Assembly (NCBI RefSeq): GCF_030814435.1 | Contig: NZ_JAUSUW010000010.1 | Span: 1 to 64,000 of the forward strand | Length of the DNA: 64,000 nt | Source: Peteryoungia aggregata LMG 23059 | GTDB taxonomy: Bacteria; Pseudomonadota; Alphaproteobacteria; Rhizobiales; Rhizobiaceae | Reading direction: 5' to 3' | In this document: in pieces, positions 41,583-49,192 of the stretch | Layout: each line of letters starts with the position of its first letter | Numbering within the stretch: the stretch's first letter is position 1 | The notes under the pieces: model-generated | The model's input: the letters and a program-made list of their open reading frames with translations, nothing else | Told to the model about the DNA's origin: nothing | Databases searched by the model: none | Program-made: the position numbers and the translations under genes

Positions 41583-41825
41583 ATGGCCTTCACCGCCATC
41601 GAAAACATGAGGGTCGGCTATCTCGTCGGGTTCGAAGACCGAGAGAGCAACAGATACATCATCTTTGACCCCCGGGATCGCGGCTTCACCCTCTACACGG
41701 GCCGATACGGGCACGGATGCAATCCCATCACAGGACCGCGCGCCCGCCCCTACATCGACAAGCTCACCCCCGAACAAATCGCCCTCTGCACCGCCGCATC
41801 ACTCTTGCGAAAGGACTCCCCATGA
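41583..41825 (+). CDS. Small early protein
   Basis: 80 residues: beta-rich N-terminus (VGYLVGFEDRESNRYIIFDPRDRGFTLYT) and a C-terminal helix (LTPEQIALCTAASLLRKD) that resembles the C-terminal motif of the expanded small-protein family described below. ATGA overlap with the next gene. Confidence 0.6.
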   Translation: MAFTAIENMRVGYLVGFEDRESNRYIIFDPRDRGFTLYTGRYGHGCNPITGPRARPYIDKLTPEQIALCTAASLLRKDSP

Positions 41826-42055
41826 CCTTCAACGACGCCCACGCCGCCCACGCCGCCGCTGACGAGCGCTGGATGGCCGAGATCCGCGCCGCCTACCCTC
41901 GCGAGTGGGCCGGTGACGTCCGTTACACCGACCGCGCCCAGGGTGAAGAGGGCAGCCCGTTGCGCGCCGCCTATGAGGAGTATCAGCGCACCCGCCTGAC
42001 CTTCGAGGCCGCGCTCGCCGTCGCCTACCCGTCCGCCTGCCAGCCCGCCGCATGA
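41822..42055 (+). CDS. Small early protein
   Basis: 77 residues, Ala-rich and helical, with several Trp/Tyr/Arg residues (ADERWMAEIRAAYPREWAGDV). ATG overlaps the upstream stop as ATGA, and its stop overlaps the next start. Unknown. Confidence 0.5.
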   Translation: MTFNDAHAAHAAADERWMAEIRAAYPREWAGDVRYTDRAQGEEGSPLRAAYEEYQRTRLTFEAALAVAYPSACQPAA

Positions 42056-42312
42056 TCATGGCCAAGACCCGCGCAAAGAGCCCCACATCCCTGGCCTCGA
42101 AGCTCGCCGCTCTGCGCCCCGGAGAGACCATGTATCTCGACGACCCGCGCGAACACAGCACCCCCTTGGATCGCCAAGTTCAGGCGATGGCCGTCAAATC
42201 GGGCAGCGGTGACCGCTTCATCACCGCGCGCATGGTCGCCGTGCAGGCATCGCCCGCCGCAGCCGTCCCGATCCTCGCAATCACCAAGGTCGGCCTGCCC
42301 GACCCAGACTGA
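42052..42312 (+). CDS. Small early protein
   Basis: 86 residues. SKLAALRPGETMYLDDPREHSTPLDRQVQAMAVKSG-type sequence with ITARMVAVQ near the end resembles small phage proteins with a single winged or ribbon-like domain that occur in alphaproteobacterial phage early regions. Overlaps the previous gene (ATGA); ATG at 42058 also possible. Function not known. Confidence 0.55.
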   Translation: MIMAKTRAKSPTSLASKLAALRPGETMYLDDPREHSTPLDRQVQAMAVKSGSGDRFITARMVAVQASPAAAVPILAITKVGLPDPD

Positions 42313-42315
42313 CCC

Positions 42316-42327
42316 GCCACCTATGGC
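42316..42327 (+). repeat. Start-associated hairpin 4
   Basis: GCCA-CCTA-TGGC, three bases after a TGA stop, 16 bases before the ATG at 42344, with GGAGACC between. Confidence 0.75.
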
Positions 42328-42343
42328 ACCCATGGAGACCGAC

Positions 42344-43288
42344 ATGATCGACACCTCGCCCGCCGCGCCCCGCCTCGACGTGCGCCTGCCCTTCTCCGGG
42401 TTCTACGAGACCGTCTGGTCGCACGAGCTGGACCACGAGGAGAGTTCCTTCGTCGAGTACCGCACCGAAAACCATGACAAGAGCGACAAGGAGCAGGAGG
42501 CATGGTGGCCCGAGCGCCTGCGCCTCGACGCGGAAAAGCTCCACGAGATCCTGTCGAAGGTCACCGACCAGCATGCCGCCCGCGAGGCCATCGCCAAGGA
42601 TTTCGTGCCGACGTTCGACGCGATCCTCGGCGAGGCCATGGGCCTGTCCGTCCCGACCGAGGGCACCCGCTACTGCTACAAGACGCAAACCATGGTGCCG
42701 CATACCTACGACCGCGACACCGTGGGGCTGGAGCTCAAGACCTTCACCTCCGCGCGTGGCAACTACACCACCCAGACCGACTGGATACACGCGACCATCC
42801 CCCTGCCCGTGGTCGAGCTGCTCTTCATCCGGTCCCGCATCGACTGGCACAAGCGCCTGCGCGAGCTGATCGACGACGACGGCCACGACCCCGACGAAGA
42901 GCTGGCCTCCCCGCTGACCGACTGGTGCCAAAACAGTTGCTGGCGCCTGCTCACCGCCTGCCTGCCCCTCTACGGCGTCGAGGAGATCGAGAACCAGTGC
43001 GCCACCGCCATGGCCGAAGAGTCAGAGTTTCACCGCGCCTGGAGCAACGCCGTCGACTGGAAAAAGTTTGAGGCTGAGCGCACCGAGGCCCGCGCCGAGC
43101 CGCTTGCAGACTGGATCGAGGATGACCTTGAGGCCGTCGCACACTGGCGCGTCAACCACCCCGACGAGTTCGCCGAGATCGTCGCCTCTGTCCCGCATGC
43201 CTTCTACCCGTTCGCAGAGGCTCTGTCCCTCGGCACCCTCTCCTACCACTGCCCGGAGACACCCGACCTGTTCGAGTGCGCCGCCTAA
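42344..43288 (+). CDS. Acidic early protein of unknown function
   Basis: 314 residues, strongly acidic. YETVWSHELDHEESSFVEYR, SKVTDQHAAREAIAKDF and DWCQNSCWRLLTACLPLYGVEEI are the most conserved-looking segments. No nucleotide-binding or membrane motif. GGAGACC ribosome site. The composition (many Glu/Asp/Trp/Tyr) would suit a DNA mimic, which is speculation. Confidence 0.65.
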   Translation: MIDTSPAAPRLDVRLPFSGFYETVWSHELDHEESSFVEYRTENHDKSDKEQEAWWPERLRLDAEKLHEILSKVTDQHAAREAIAKDFVPTFDAILGEAMGLSVPTEGTRYCYKTQTMVPHTYDRDTVGLELKTFTSARGNYTTQTDWIHATIPLPVVELLFIRSRIDWHKRLRELIDDDGHDPDEELASPLTDWCQNSCWRLLTACLPLYGVEEIENQCATAMAEESEFHRAWSNAVDWKKFEAERTEARAEPLADWIEDDLEAVAHWRVNHPDEFAEIVASVPHAFYPFAEALSLGTLSYHCPETPDLFECAA

Positions 43289-43291
43289 CCC

Positions 43292-43303
43292 GCCACCCAT
43301 GGC
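43292..43303 (+). repeat. Start-associated hairpin 5
   Basis: GCCA-CCCA-TGGC, three bases after a TAA stop, 16 bases before the ATG at 43320. Confidence 0.75.
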
Positions 43304-43319
43304 AAACGAGGAAACACCC

Positions 43320-43535
43320 ATGCCTGTTGAGATCCTGCCCGCCCGCCTTCAAGTCGAGGGACGCCCGACCGTCGTCCGGCTCGAGCCCATGACCAAGGCA
43401 CCGCCCGCCGCCCCGCTTCGCACCCTCGTCCTGATGGTGGCGATCCTCGTCCTCGTCCTGGCCGCAGCCCTCGCCGCCTGCGCCGGCTACATCATCGAGT
43501 GGGCCGAGCGCTCCGCCTATTCGGAGCAGGCATGA
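43320..43535 (+). CDS. Small single-pass membrane protein
   Basis: 71 residues: a 34-residue cytoplasmic part, then a strong hydrophobic helix (LRTLVLMVAILVLVLAAALA, residues 35-54) and a short tail. Could be a superinfection-exclusion or membrane-targeting factor; no family recognised. ATGA overlap with the methyltransferase gene suggests coupled translation. Confidence 0.6.
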   Translation: MPVEILPARLQVEGRPTVVRLEPMTKAPPAAPLRTLVLMVAILVLVLAAALAACAGYIIEWAERSAYSEQA

Positions 43536-45097
43536 CCATGAACGCTATCGTCACCCGCCAAACCGTCGAGCAGATCTGCGCCTTCCGCGACCAAGCAATC
43601 AAGCAATTCAGCAACGCATTCGAGAAGATCGAGGAGGCGTCCGACGCCATCCGCCAAGCCCATAAGCTCTGGGAAGGGGCCGCTCCGGGCAAGCCCGGCT
43701 ATTACTCGAACCTCAATCAGGAGGTGGAGTCGTTCTCGAATGCGGTGAGCCTGCCCGATCGCGACATCTACCTGCGCACAGCCAAGCGCCTGATCGACGT
43801 TACCGTGTGGACCCATGTGATCCAGCACACCGGCATTGAAAACCTGATGGACAAGGAAGCGAAGGATCAGCTTCGATCGCAGATGCGGTATGTCCCCGAG
43901 CGCCGCGGCCGAGATGGCGAGATCATCAATCAGGATGAGATCGACCGCATGCTTCCCGAGGTCACCCCCGAGAATGTCTATGCCACGCTCGAACGTTTTC
44001 AGGCGGACGCGGAGATGATCTTCCGGCGCGGCATCGTCAACGTCTTCTCGAAGCTCGACCGCCGCTTCCGCTCACACGACGGGTTCAAGGTCGGCTCACG
44101 CATGATCCTCGACTACCTCTGCAACAGCGACGGTTACTTCAGTACAACGAGCGACCGCGCCGACCGTCTGAGTGACGTCGAGCGGGCGTTCCGAGTGCTG
44201 GAGGGGAACGCCGATCACGCCGGGTTCTACGGCATTGCCAATAAGATCTATCGCGAGCGGCGGAACTTCGAACGCGCCCGGTCTGAGCATGAGAACGCAT
44301 ACTTCAAGGTGCGCATCTTCATGAACGGCAACGCCCACCTCTGGTTTACTCGCAAGGATCTGGTGGAAAGGATCAACAAGATCCTCGCCGAGCACTACGG
44401 GGAAACGCTGGGCGATGGCATGACCAAGGAAGCCGATCCGCTCAAGGATGTGAAGACCACACCCGCCAAGCGTTATGGCTTCTTCCCCACGCCGGACGCG
44501 GCAGCCGAAGAAGTCTTCCGCAAGCTCAACACTTGGCAGTCCGCAACCAACGATCGCCTGCGCATCCTCGAACCGTCCGCCGGCACCGGCCAACTGGCCC
44601 GCCGCGCAGCCACCGTCGGCAACGATCTGGCAGAGTGGCAGCGCGAGAAGTTCAAGGACCACCGCTTCGACCACGCCGTCGACTGCATCGAGATCCAGCC
44701 GCACCTGGCCCACCAGCTGGAGGCGGAAGGCATCTACAATAGGGTGACCTGCGCTGACTTCCTCACCGTCAAGCCCGACCCGTCCCGCCTTTACGACCGA
44801 GTGGTGATGAACCCGCCGTTCGACCGCGAGCGTGACATAGACCATGTGATGCACGCTTTCGAGTTCCTGAAACCTGAGGGCCAGCTCGTCGCCATCATGT
44901 CGGCGGGCACCGAGTTTCGCGAGACGAAGAAGTCGATCGCCTTCCGCGACCTGATGGAAAAGCTCGGCGCAGAATGGTCAGACCTACCCGCTGGCTCGTT
45001 CGCAGAGTCCGGCACCTACTGCAACACCGGCATCCTTGTGGTCTGGAAGAGCGGCAAGCCGCGTCGTTACGGTCGCCCCACCTGGGAAAAGCTCTAA
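43532..45097 (+). CDS. DUF4942-type DNA adenine methyltransferase
   Basis: 521 residues. The N-terminal part (about 10-290) has the DUF4942 layout, with repeated FSKLDRRFRSHDGFKVG and FMNGNAHLWFTRKDLV segments. The C-terminal part is a class I SAM-dependent methyltransferase: motif I LRILEPSAGTGQL (E347-G353) and motif IV VVMNPPFDRE (NPPF at 427-430), the signature of N6-adenine or N4-cytosine enzymes. YGFFPTPDAAAEEVF precedes motif I, as in phage enzymes of this class. No partner nuclease, so it is an orphan; protection of phage DNA from host restriction is the likely use. Confidence 0.85.
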   Translation: MTMNAIVTRQTVEQICAFRDQAIKQFSNAFEKIEEASDAIRQAHKLWEGAAPGKPGYYSNLNQEVESFSNAVSLPDRDIYLRTAKRLIDVTVWTHVIQHTGIENLMDKEAKDQLRSQMRYVPERRGRDGEIINQDEIDRMLPEVTPENVYATLERFQADAEMIFRRGIVNVFSKLDRRFRSHDGFKVGSRMILDYLCNSDGYFSTTSDRADRLSDVERAFRVLEGNADHAGFYGIANKIYRERRNFERARSEHENAYFKVRIFMNGNAHLWFTRKDLVERINKILAEHYGETLGDGMTKEADPLKDVKTTPAKRYGFFPTPDAAAEEVFRKLNTWQSATNDRLRILEPSAGTGQLARRAATVGNDLAEWQREKFKDHRFDHAVDCIEIQPHLAHQLEAEGIYNRVTCADFLTVKPDPSRLYDRVVMNPPFDRERDIDHVMHAFEFLKPEGQLVAIMSAGTEFRETKKSIAFRDLMEKLGAEWSDLPAGSFAESGTYCNTGILVVWKSGKPRRYGRPTWEKL

Positions 45098-45162
45098 CCC
45101 TTTCAGCCGCAGCCGTGCCCCCACACGGTTGCCCCATGCGGCTGTCTATCGTCCCACTAAAC

Positions 45163-45180
45163 AGGAGGTGAACCATGTAG
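45163..45180 (+). promoter_or_regulatory. Start-stop element: ideal ribosome site followed by ATG-TAG
   Basis: AGGAGGTG (45163-45170), four-base spacer, ATG (45175-45177) and immediately TAG (45178-45180). It is the best ribosome-binding site in the region yet codes for nothing. A minimal start-stop unit would trap initiating ribosomes. Confidence 0.6.
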
Positions 45181-45198
45181 CCCACCGGCAGGAACAAC

Positions 45199-45232
45199 GC
45201 GCTTCCCTGCCTGCCCTCGCAAGGGGAAGCGC
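45199..45232 (+). other. Stem-loop after the start-stop element
   Basis: GCGCTTCCC, 16-base loop, GGGAAGCGC; perfect nine-base-pair stem without a T tract. It lies between the start-stop element and the next gene, within a 172-base gene-free gap. Confidence 0.6.
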
Positions 45233-45243
45233 CCCCCACTACC

Positions 45244-45255
45244 CGCAAACATGCA
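45244..45255 (+). repeat. Start-associated hairpin 6 (three pairs)
   Basis: C-GCA-AACA-TGC-A; the outer pair is lost but the position, 14 bases before the ATG at 45270, is kept. Confidence 0.65.
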
Positions 45256-45269
45256 CAAGAGAGACACCC

Positions 45270-46028
45270 ATGGCCCAGTTCATCGGCGAAGTTATCGTCC
45301 GCGCCAAGATCACCACCGCCACCCATGACATCGCCACCCAGATCACCAAGGATCTCGCCGCCGACGTTGCCGCTGAGGTCGACCTGATCGGCCTCGTCCA
45401 TGAGGTGAAGCCCGGCGACGTCTACCCAGACAAGGGTGAGAAGGCCCGCTTCGCCGACACCCAGAGCTTCGACTATGCCCAGGTTGAGGGCGCCCTCTGC
45501 GTGTTCGAGCACATCATCGAGAGCCGCGACGAGGAACCCTACAAGGAACTGCTCGAAGGGTTCGGATGGTCAGCCATGCGAATGGTCGCGGTCCAAGCCG
45601 GCGACATCTGCGACCGCGCCTTCAAGCACATGGAGTCTCTCGGCTACGAGTTCACCGGCGCTTACGACTGGGAGTTCGTGCCCGATGTTTGCCGCCACCT
45701 CGACTGGAACGCGCTGTTCAATGACAACCAGTACAACAATGGCCGCTACGACCCGAACATCGACGAGCTGGTCAACGTCCTGATCACGGCTGAGATGGCC
45801 ACGGTCGAGCCGGGCAAGCGCCTCTTCCACAAGGAGGAGATGACGGCCGACGACTACATCAAGGCCTGCCGCGCCGAGGCCGAGCGCCAGTGGGGATACG
45901 GCGACCTCGTGTCCGACCACCCCGAGCACATCACCGCCGCAATGGAGGCAGGCCAGACCCCGACCGAGATCACCTATGAACTCGGCAAGCAGTTCGACCT
46001 CACCCCGCGCGACGCCTACCTCGGCTGA
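45270..46028 (+). CDS. Acidic early protein of unknown function
   Basis: 252 residues. Begins AQFIGEVIVRAKITTATHDIATQITKDLAADVAAEVDLIG; contains FVPDVCRHLDWNALFNDNQYNNG and a helical C-terminus. No membrane or catalytic motif seen. Ala/Asp/Glu-rich. Preceded by the start-stop element and hairpin 6. Unrecognised; occurrence in other alphaproteobacterial phages likely but not checked. Confidence 0.6.
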   Translation: MAQFIGEVIVRAKITTATHDIATQITKDLAADVAAEVDLIGLVHEVKPGDVYPDKGEKARFADTQSFDYAQVEGALCVFEHIIESRDEEPYKELLEGFGWSAMRMVAVQAGDICDRAFKHMESLGYEFTGAYDWEFVPDVCRHLDWNALFNDNQYNNGRYDPNIDELVNVLITAEMATVEPGKRLFHKEEMTADDYIKACRAEAERQWGYGDLVSDHPEHITAAMEAGQTPTEITYELGKQFDLTPRDAYLG

Positions 46029-46031
46029 CCC

Positions 46032-46043
46032 CGCAACCATGCG
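46032..46043 (+). repeat. Start-associated hairpin 7
   Basis: CGCA-ACCA-TGCG, after a TGA stop, 15 bases before the ATG at 46059. Confidence 0.75.
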
Positions 46044-46058
46044 CCCCCGGAGACCACC

Positions 46059-46799
46059 ATGAACATCGCAGTATCGATCGCCATCCCGGACGACGAGGAA
46101 AAGCAGACCGAGCTCAGCTTCGACGAACTGTCCGACCGGGCCAAGGAGAAGGCCCGCGACAACTACCGCCAGAACTACCCCGACGATGGCTGGTGGGACT
46201 CGAGCTACGAGGACTTCGACAAGATCGCCGACATGATGGGGATCTGCATCGCCACCAAGCAGGTGCCCCTCATGAACGGCAAGAACAAGAGCGTCCCTGC
46301 CATCTACTTCTCCGGCTTCTGGTGTCAGGGTGACGGCGCCTGTTTCGAGGGCAACTGGTACCCCGAGAAAGATCCGCTCGCCTCGCTCACCAAGGTGATG
46401 GGCCACGCCCCCAACGACGCCGATCTGCACGAGATCGCCTTCGGCCTGGCCCACCTGTCCGAGCGGTGCAACCAGCTCATCCCCGAAGCTCGCGTGAAGG
46501 TCGAGCACAATAGCCGGTACTATCACTCCAACAGCGTGAGCTACGACATCGACCTGCCGATGCCCATCCATATCCAGGAAGGCAACGAGCTGCAGCACAT
46601 GGTCTTCGATGGCCTCCGCACCAAGCTCGACCTCGACGACGAGGCATTCGAGACCGAGGTCAGCGACCTCCTCCGCCGCTTCATGGACTGGATGTATGGC
46701 CTGCTCGAGGAGGAACACGAGCACCTCACCTCCGACGAGGTCATCGACCAGTATCTCGAAGAGATGAAGTTCGATGAGGACGGGGAGGCAATCTATTGA
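46059..46799 (+). CDS. Conserved phage early protein
   Basis: 246 residues. ELSFDELSDRAKEKARDNYRQ near residue 20 is a recognisable opening: similar proteins are common in phage and prophage genomes and some are labelled toxin-antitoxin antitoxins, without experimental support that I know of. Then WWDSSYEDFDKIADMMGI, a Cys-containing FWCQGDGACFEGNW, VEHNSRYYHSNSVSYDIDL and a very acidic C-terminus. Function unknown. Confidence 0.7.
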   Translation: MNIAVSIAIPDDEEKQTELSFDELSDRAKEKARDNYRQNYPDDGWWDSSYEDFDKIADMMGICIATKQVPLMNGKNKSVPAIYFSGFWCQGDGACFEGNWYPEKDPLASLTKVMGHAPNDADLHEIAFGLAHLSERCNQLIPEARVKVEHNSRYYHSNSVSYDIDLPMPIHIQEGNELQHMVFDGLRTKLDLDDEAFETEVSDLLRRFMDWMYGLLEEEHEHLTSDEVIDQYLEEMKFDEDGEAIY

Positions 46800-47110
46800 G
46801 AGACGAGCGCCTGAAACAACTGCTCGTCTACAATAAGGAGCTGTCGACGAGAGCCCGCCTCGTGCCCGGCGCGGATGACATGCAGCAGTGGGTGTTCCGC
46901 CCGGCTGGGCGTTACCGCAACCGCTTGTTCTTCGTCTGGATCAGCGACACGCGGGAGGTCGGCGGCACTCGATGCCGCGATGATCACACCGACCCCACCG
47001 AGCCATGGAAGTGGCATGCCTACCTTCCGAAGAAATTCCTGCGGGTCATGCTCGACCTAGCCCCGCAGGAAGAGGTGGCCGAGGCCATCGCCAAGACCCT
47101 CATCAACTGA
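46796..47110 (+). CDS. Small early protein, expanded paralogous family (member 1)
   Basis: 104 residues from a TTG overlapping the upstream stop (TTGA) with GGAGG seven bases upstream. Beta-rich centre (QQWVFRPAGRYRNRLFFVWIS) and C-terminal helix LAPQEEVAEAIAKTLIN, which carries the family motif. Next to the 246-residue gene with which it is translationally coupled. Confidence 0.6.
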   Translation: MRDERLKQLLVYNKELSTRARLVPGADDMQQWVFRPAGRYRNRLFFVWISDTREVGGTRCRDDHTDPTEPWKWHAYLPKKFLRVMLDLAPQEEVAEAIAKTLIN

Positions 47111-47114
47111 CCCC

Positions 47115-47126
47115 GCCAACCATGGC
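47115..47126 (+). repeat. Start-associated hairpin 8
   Basis: GCCA-ACCA-TGGC, after a TGA stop, 21 bases before the ATG at 47148. Confidence 0.75.
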
Positions 47127-47147
47127 ACAACACAGGAGACTGCACCC

Positions 47148-48053
47148 ATGAACGCAATGACCAAGATCGTTTCGACCTCCGCCACCCTCTCGACCCGCGC
47201 GCTCCTCGTCTCGCTGAGCATCAGCCAGTGGTCCGGACGGCGGCTCGATCGGGCGATCACCAAGGAAGTCAACGACAAGCACAGCGCTGCGGCCGACGCC
47301 TCCCGCGTCAACAAGCTGCTGCTGCCACCCGACGCCCTCGCCGGCATCACCAAGGTGGTCAGCGCCACGCGCTCCGGCTTCCTGGAACGCACCCTGCCGT
47401 GGCTCGACGACGGGCAGCGTGTCATGTCCTCCGATGCCTACCTCAACCACACCAGCTGGATCCGCAAGCAGCGGGCGCAGTTCGAGGACAAGGTCGAAGA
47501 GTTCCTCGCCGACTACGACAAGCATGTGAACGATGCGAAGAAGCGGCTGGGCTCGATGTTCGATCAGAACGACTACCCCACCAAGGCTGAGCTGCGCGCC
47601 AAGTTCTCGATGTCGACCAACGTCCTGCCGGTACCGACCTCGAACGACTTCCGCGCTGAGATGACCGAGGCCCAGGCTGACCTGATCCGCCGCCAGATCG
47701 AGGACACCGTGACCGAGGCCACCTCGATCGCAATCAAGGACATCTACCGCCGGGTGCATGACGTGGCCGAGCGCATGGTCGACAGGCTCAACGCTTACAA
47801 GCCCGCCGCCAAGCCGGGCGACAAGACCGAGGGCCAGTTCCGCGACTCCCTCGTCGGCAACGTCCGGGATCTCATCGGCATCCTGCCCTCGCTCAACATC
47901 CTTGGCGACCCGCAGCTCGCAGCCATGGCCGACAAGCTCAAGCCGCTGGCCGAGCACGACGCCGACGATCTCCGCAGCAGCGCCGACCTCCGCCGCAGCG
48001 TGGCAGCCGAGGCCAAGGCCATCCTCGATCAGGTCGCCGACTTCCTCGCGTGA
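47148..48053 (+). CDS. Helical protein upstream of the MoxR/VWA genes
   Basis: 301 residues. STRALLVSLSISQWSGRRLDRAITKEV at the N-terminus, RVNKLLLPPDALAGI, then ERTLPWLDDGQRVMSSDAYLNH, a long coiled-coil-like segment (WIRKQRAQFEDKVEEFLADYDKHV) and a helical end. This arrangement occurs in phages and bacteria next to MoxR-type ATPase and VWA-like genes, as here; a DUF3150-type assignment is possible but from memory. Probably a partner or substrate adaptor of that machine. Confidence 0.6.
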   Translation: MNAMTKIVSTSATLSTRALLVSLSISQWSGRRLDRAITKEVNDKHSAAADASRVNKLLLPPDALAGITKVVSATRSGFLERTLPWLDDGQRVMSSDAYLNHTSWIRKQRAQFEDKVEEFLADYDKHVNDAKKRLGSMFDQNDYPTKAELRAKFSMSTNVLPVPTSNDFRAEMTEAQADLIRRQIEDTVTEATSIAIKDIYRRVHDVAERMVDRLNAYKPAAKPGDKTEGQFRDSLVGNVRDLIGILPSLNILGDPQLAAMADKLKPLAEHDADDLRSSADLRRSVAAEAKAILDQVADFLA

Positions 48054-48298
48054 CCGATCGCTTCCTGTATCAGCACATCGCCTCTCGGTTCTCGAACAGA
48101 ATCGAGTGGGCCTTCTACGACAGGCTACGGACGGAGCGGGTGTTCCTGGTCTTTGACCTGCGCACCCGCACCCTCGAAGCGAAGAGGTCCGGCAACGGCC
48201 CGATGATCCCGGCCCCCGCATGGACTGACGAGATGGAAGCCGCGCTCCCACCCGAAGCCATGGCCGAGGCCATCGGCATAGCGATCACCATGAAATGA
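48050..48298 (+). CDS. Small early protein, expanded paralogous family (member 2)
   Basis: 82 residues, GTG start overlapping the previous stop (GTGA). RVFLVFDLRTRTLEAKRSG beta hairpin, then the helix LPPEAMAEAIGIAITMK, a clear copy of the family motif. Confidence 0.65.
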   Translation: MTDRFLYQHIASRFSNRIEWAFYDRLRTERVFLVFDLRTRTLEAKRSGNGPMIPAPAWTDEMEAALPPEAMAEAIGIAITMK

Positions 48299-48310
48299 AA
48301 GGACACAACC

Positions 48311-48796
48311 ATGGGCGACAGAGTGTCTGTCTACCTGAGACTAGGCGGCTGCCTGCAGTCGATCGAAGAGGCGGAGGAATTGATCGAAGCGCTGGCGCTC
48401 GACACCAACCTCGACACCAACGAGGAGGCGATGGCCCTGTTCAAGGAGGCGATCGCCACCGAAGACCCGATCGAAGCGGAAGCATATGAGGTTGACAGCG
48501 GCCAGCTAGAAAACATCGAGCCCTTCGTCCGAGACCGCAAGCACCTGTCCTGCGAGATCAGCTTCGGCAGAGGCGGCGGCTTCGACGCCGGCACCACCGT
48601 CATCCACGAGGGCGAGACGCACACCTTCCCCGATGGCAACACCGTCCCGCGCGATGCGGTCATCAAAGCACTGGACGAAGGCGGCGAGCAGGCTGTCCGC
48701 GATCTCATCAAGCGGACGCACTTCCTCCAGCACGAATGCGTCCCTCCCCTCACCGGTTCCGATGAGGTCCGGGGCTGGCTCTCCATCCTCGGCTGA
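48311..48796 (+). CDS. Early protein of unknown function
   Basis: 161 residues, acidic. MGDRVSVYLRLGGCLQSIEEAEELIEALALD, then FGRGGGFDAGTTVIHEGETHTFPDGNTV, a beta hairpin region, and ALDEGGEQAVRDLIKRT. AAAGGA ribosome site, no overlap with its neighbours. No family named. Confidence 0.6.
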   Translation: MGDRVSVYLRLGGCLQSIEEAEELIEALALDTNLDTNEEAMALFKEAIATEDPIEAEAYEVDSGQLENIEPFVRDRKHLSCEISFGRGGGFDAGTTVIHEGETHTFPDGNTVPRDAVIKALDEGGEQAVRDLIKRTHFLQHECVPPLTGSDEVRGWLSILG

Positions 48797-48799
48797 GCC

Positions 48800-49159
48800 A
48801 TGGCAACCGGCATTCTCTATGGGCCGTATGCCCATCAGTTTACCGGGGACAGGCTGAAATTCTGGGTACCAATGCGGAAGGACGACGACGCCAACATCAA
48901 GCGTTACGAAGTCCTCATCCTTCCCAATGGCCAGATGTCGACACGACAGCGCCCGATATTCGACGGCCCAGCGCCGTCACATCAGGCCCAGTTCTTCGAC
49001 TTCCTGCCACCCGATGACCTCTCCCACCTTCGAAGCGATTGCTACCCTCGCTTCCCCCGGGACCGCATCCACGATGCGATCCTGCCCCTCCTCACGGACG
49101 AGCAAGCCGCCGTCCTTCTCTGCTATCGGCTCATCGGTGTGCCGAAGAAGTTCAAGTAA
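48800..49159 (+). CDS. Small early protein, distant member of the expanded family
   Basis: 119 residues. N-terminal ILYGPYAHQF, beta strands (RYEVLILPNGQMSTRQRPIF) and a C-terminal helix ILPLLTDEQAAVLLCYRLIG, which fits the family position but lacks the exact Ala-x-Ala-Leu-Gly. Directly upstream of the MoxR gene block. Confidence 0.5.
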   Translation: MATGILYGPYAHQFTGDRLKFWVPMRKDDDANIKRYEVLILPNGQMSTRQRPIFDGPAPSHQAQFFDFLPPDDLSHLRSDCYPRFPRDRIHDAILPLLTDEQAAVLLCYRLIGVPKKFK

Positions 49160-49162
49160 CCC

Positions 49163-49174
49163 CGCAATCATGCG
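49163..49174 (+). repeat. Start-associated hairpin 9
   Basis: CGCA-ATCA-TGCG, after a TAA stop, 18 bases before the ATG at 49193 with AGGAGACC between. Confidence 0.75.
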
Positions 49175-49192
49175 AACCAACAGGAGACCAGC

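Noticed and set aside
42323..43301. ATG triplets inside the start-associated hairpins as true start codons
   Set aside because: All eleven hairpins contain ATG, but only three are in frame with the following gene, and none has a ribosome site before it.
45036..45269. N-terminal extension of the gene at 45270 upstream through the start-stop region
   Set aside because: The extension overlaps the end of the methyltransferase and has no ribosome site; the ATG at 45270 has the hairpin and spacing found at other starts.
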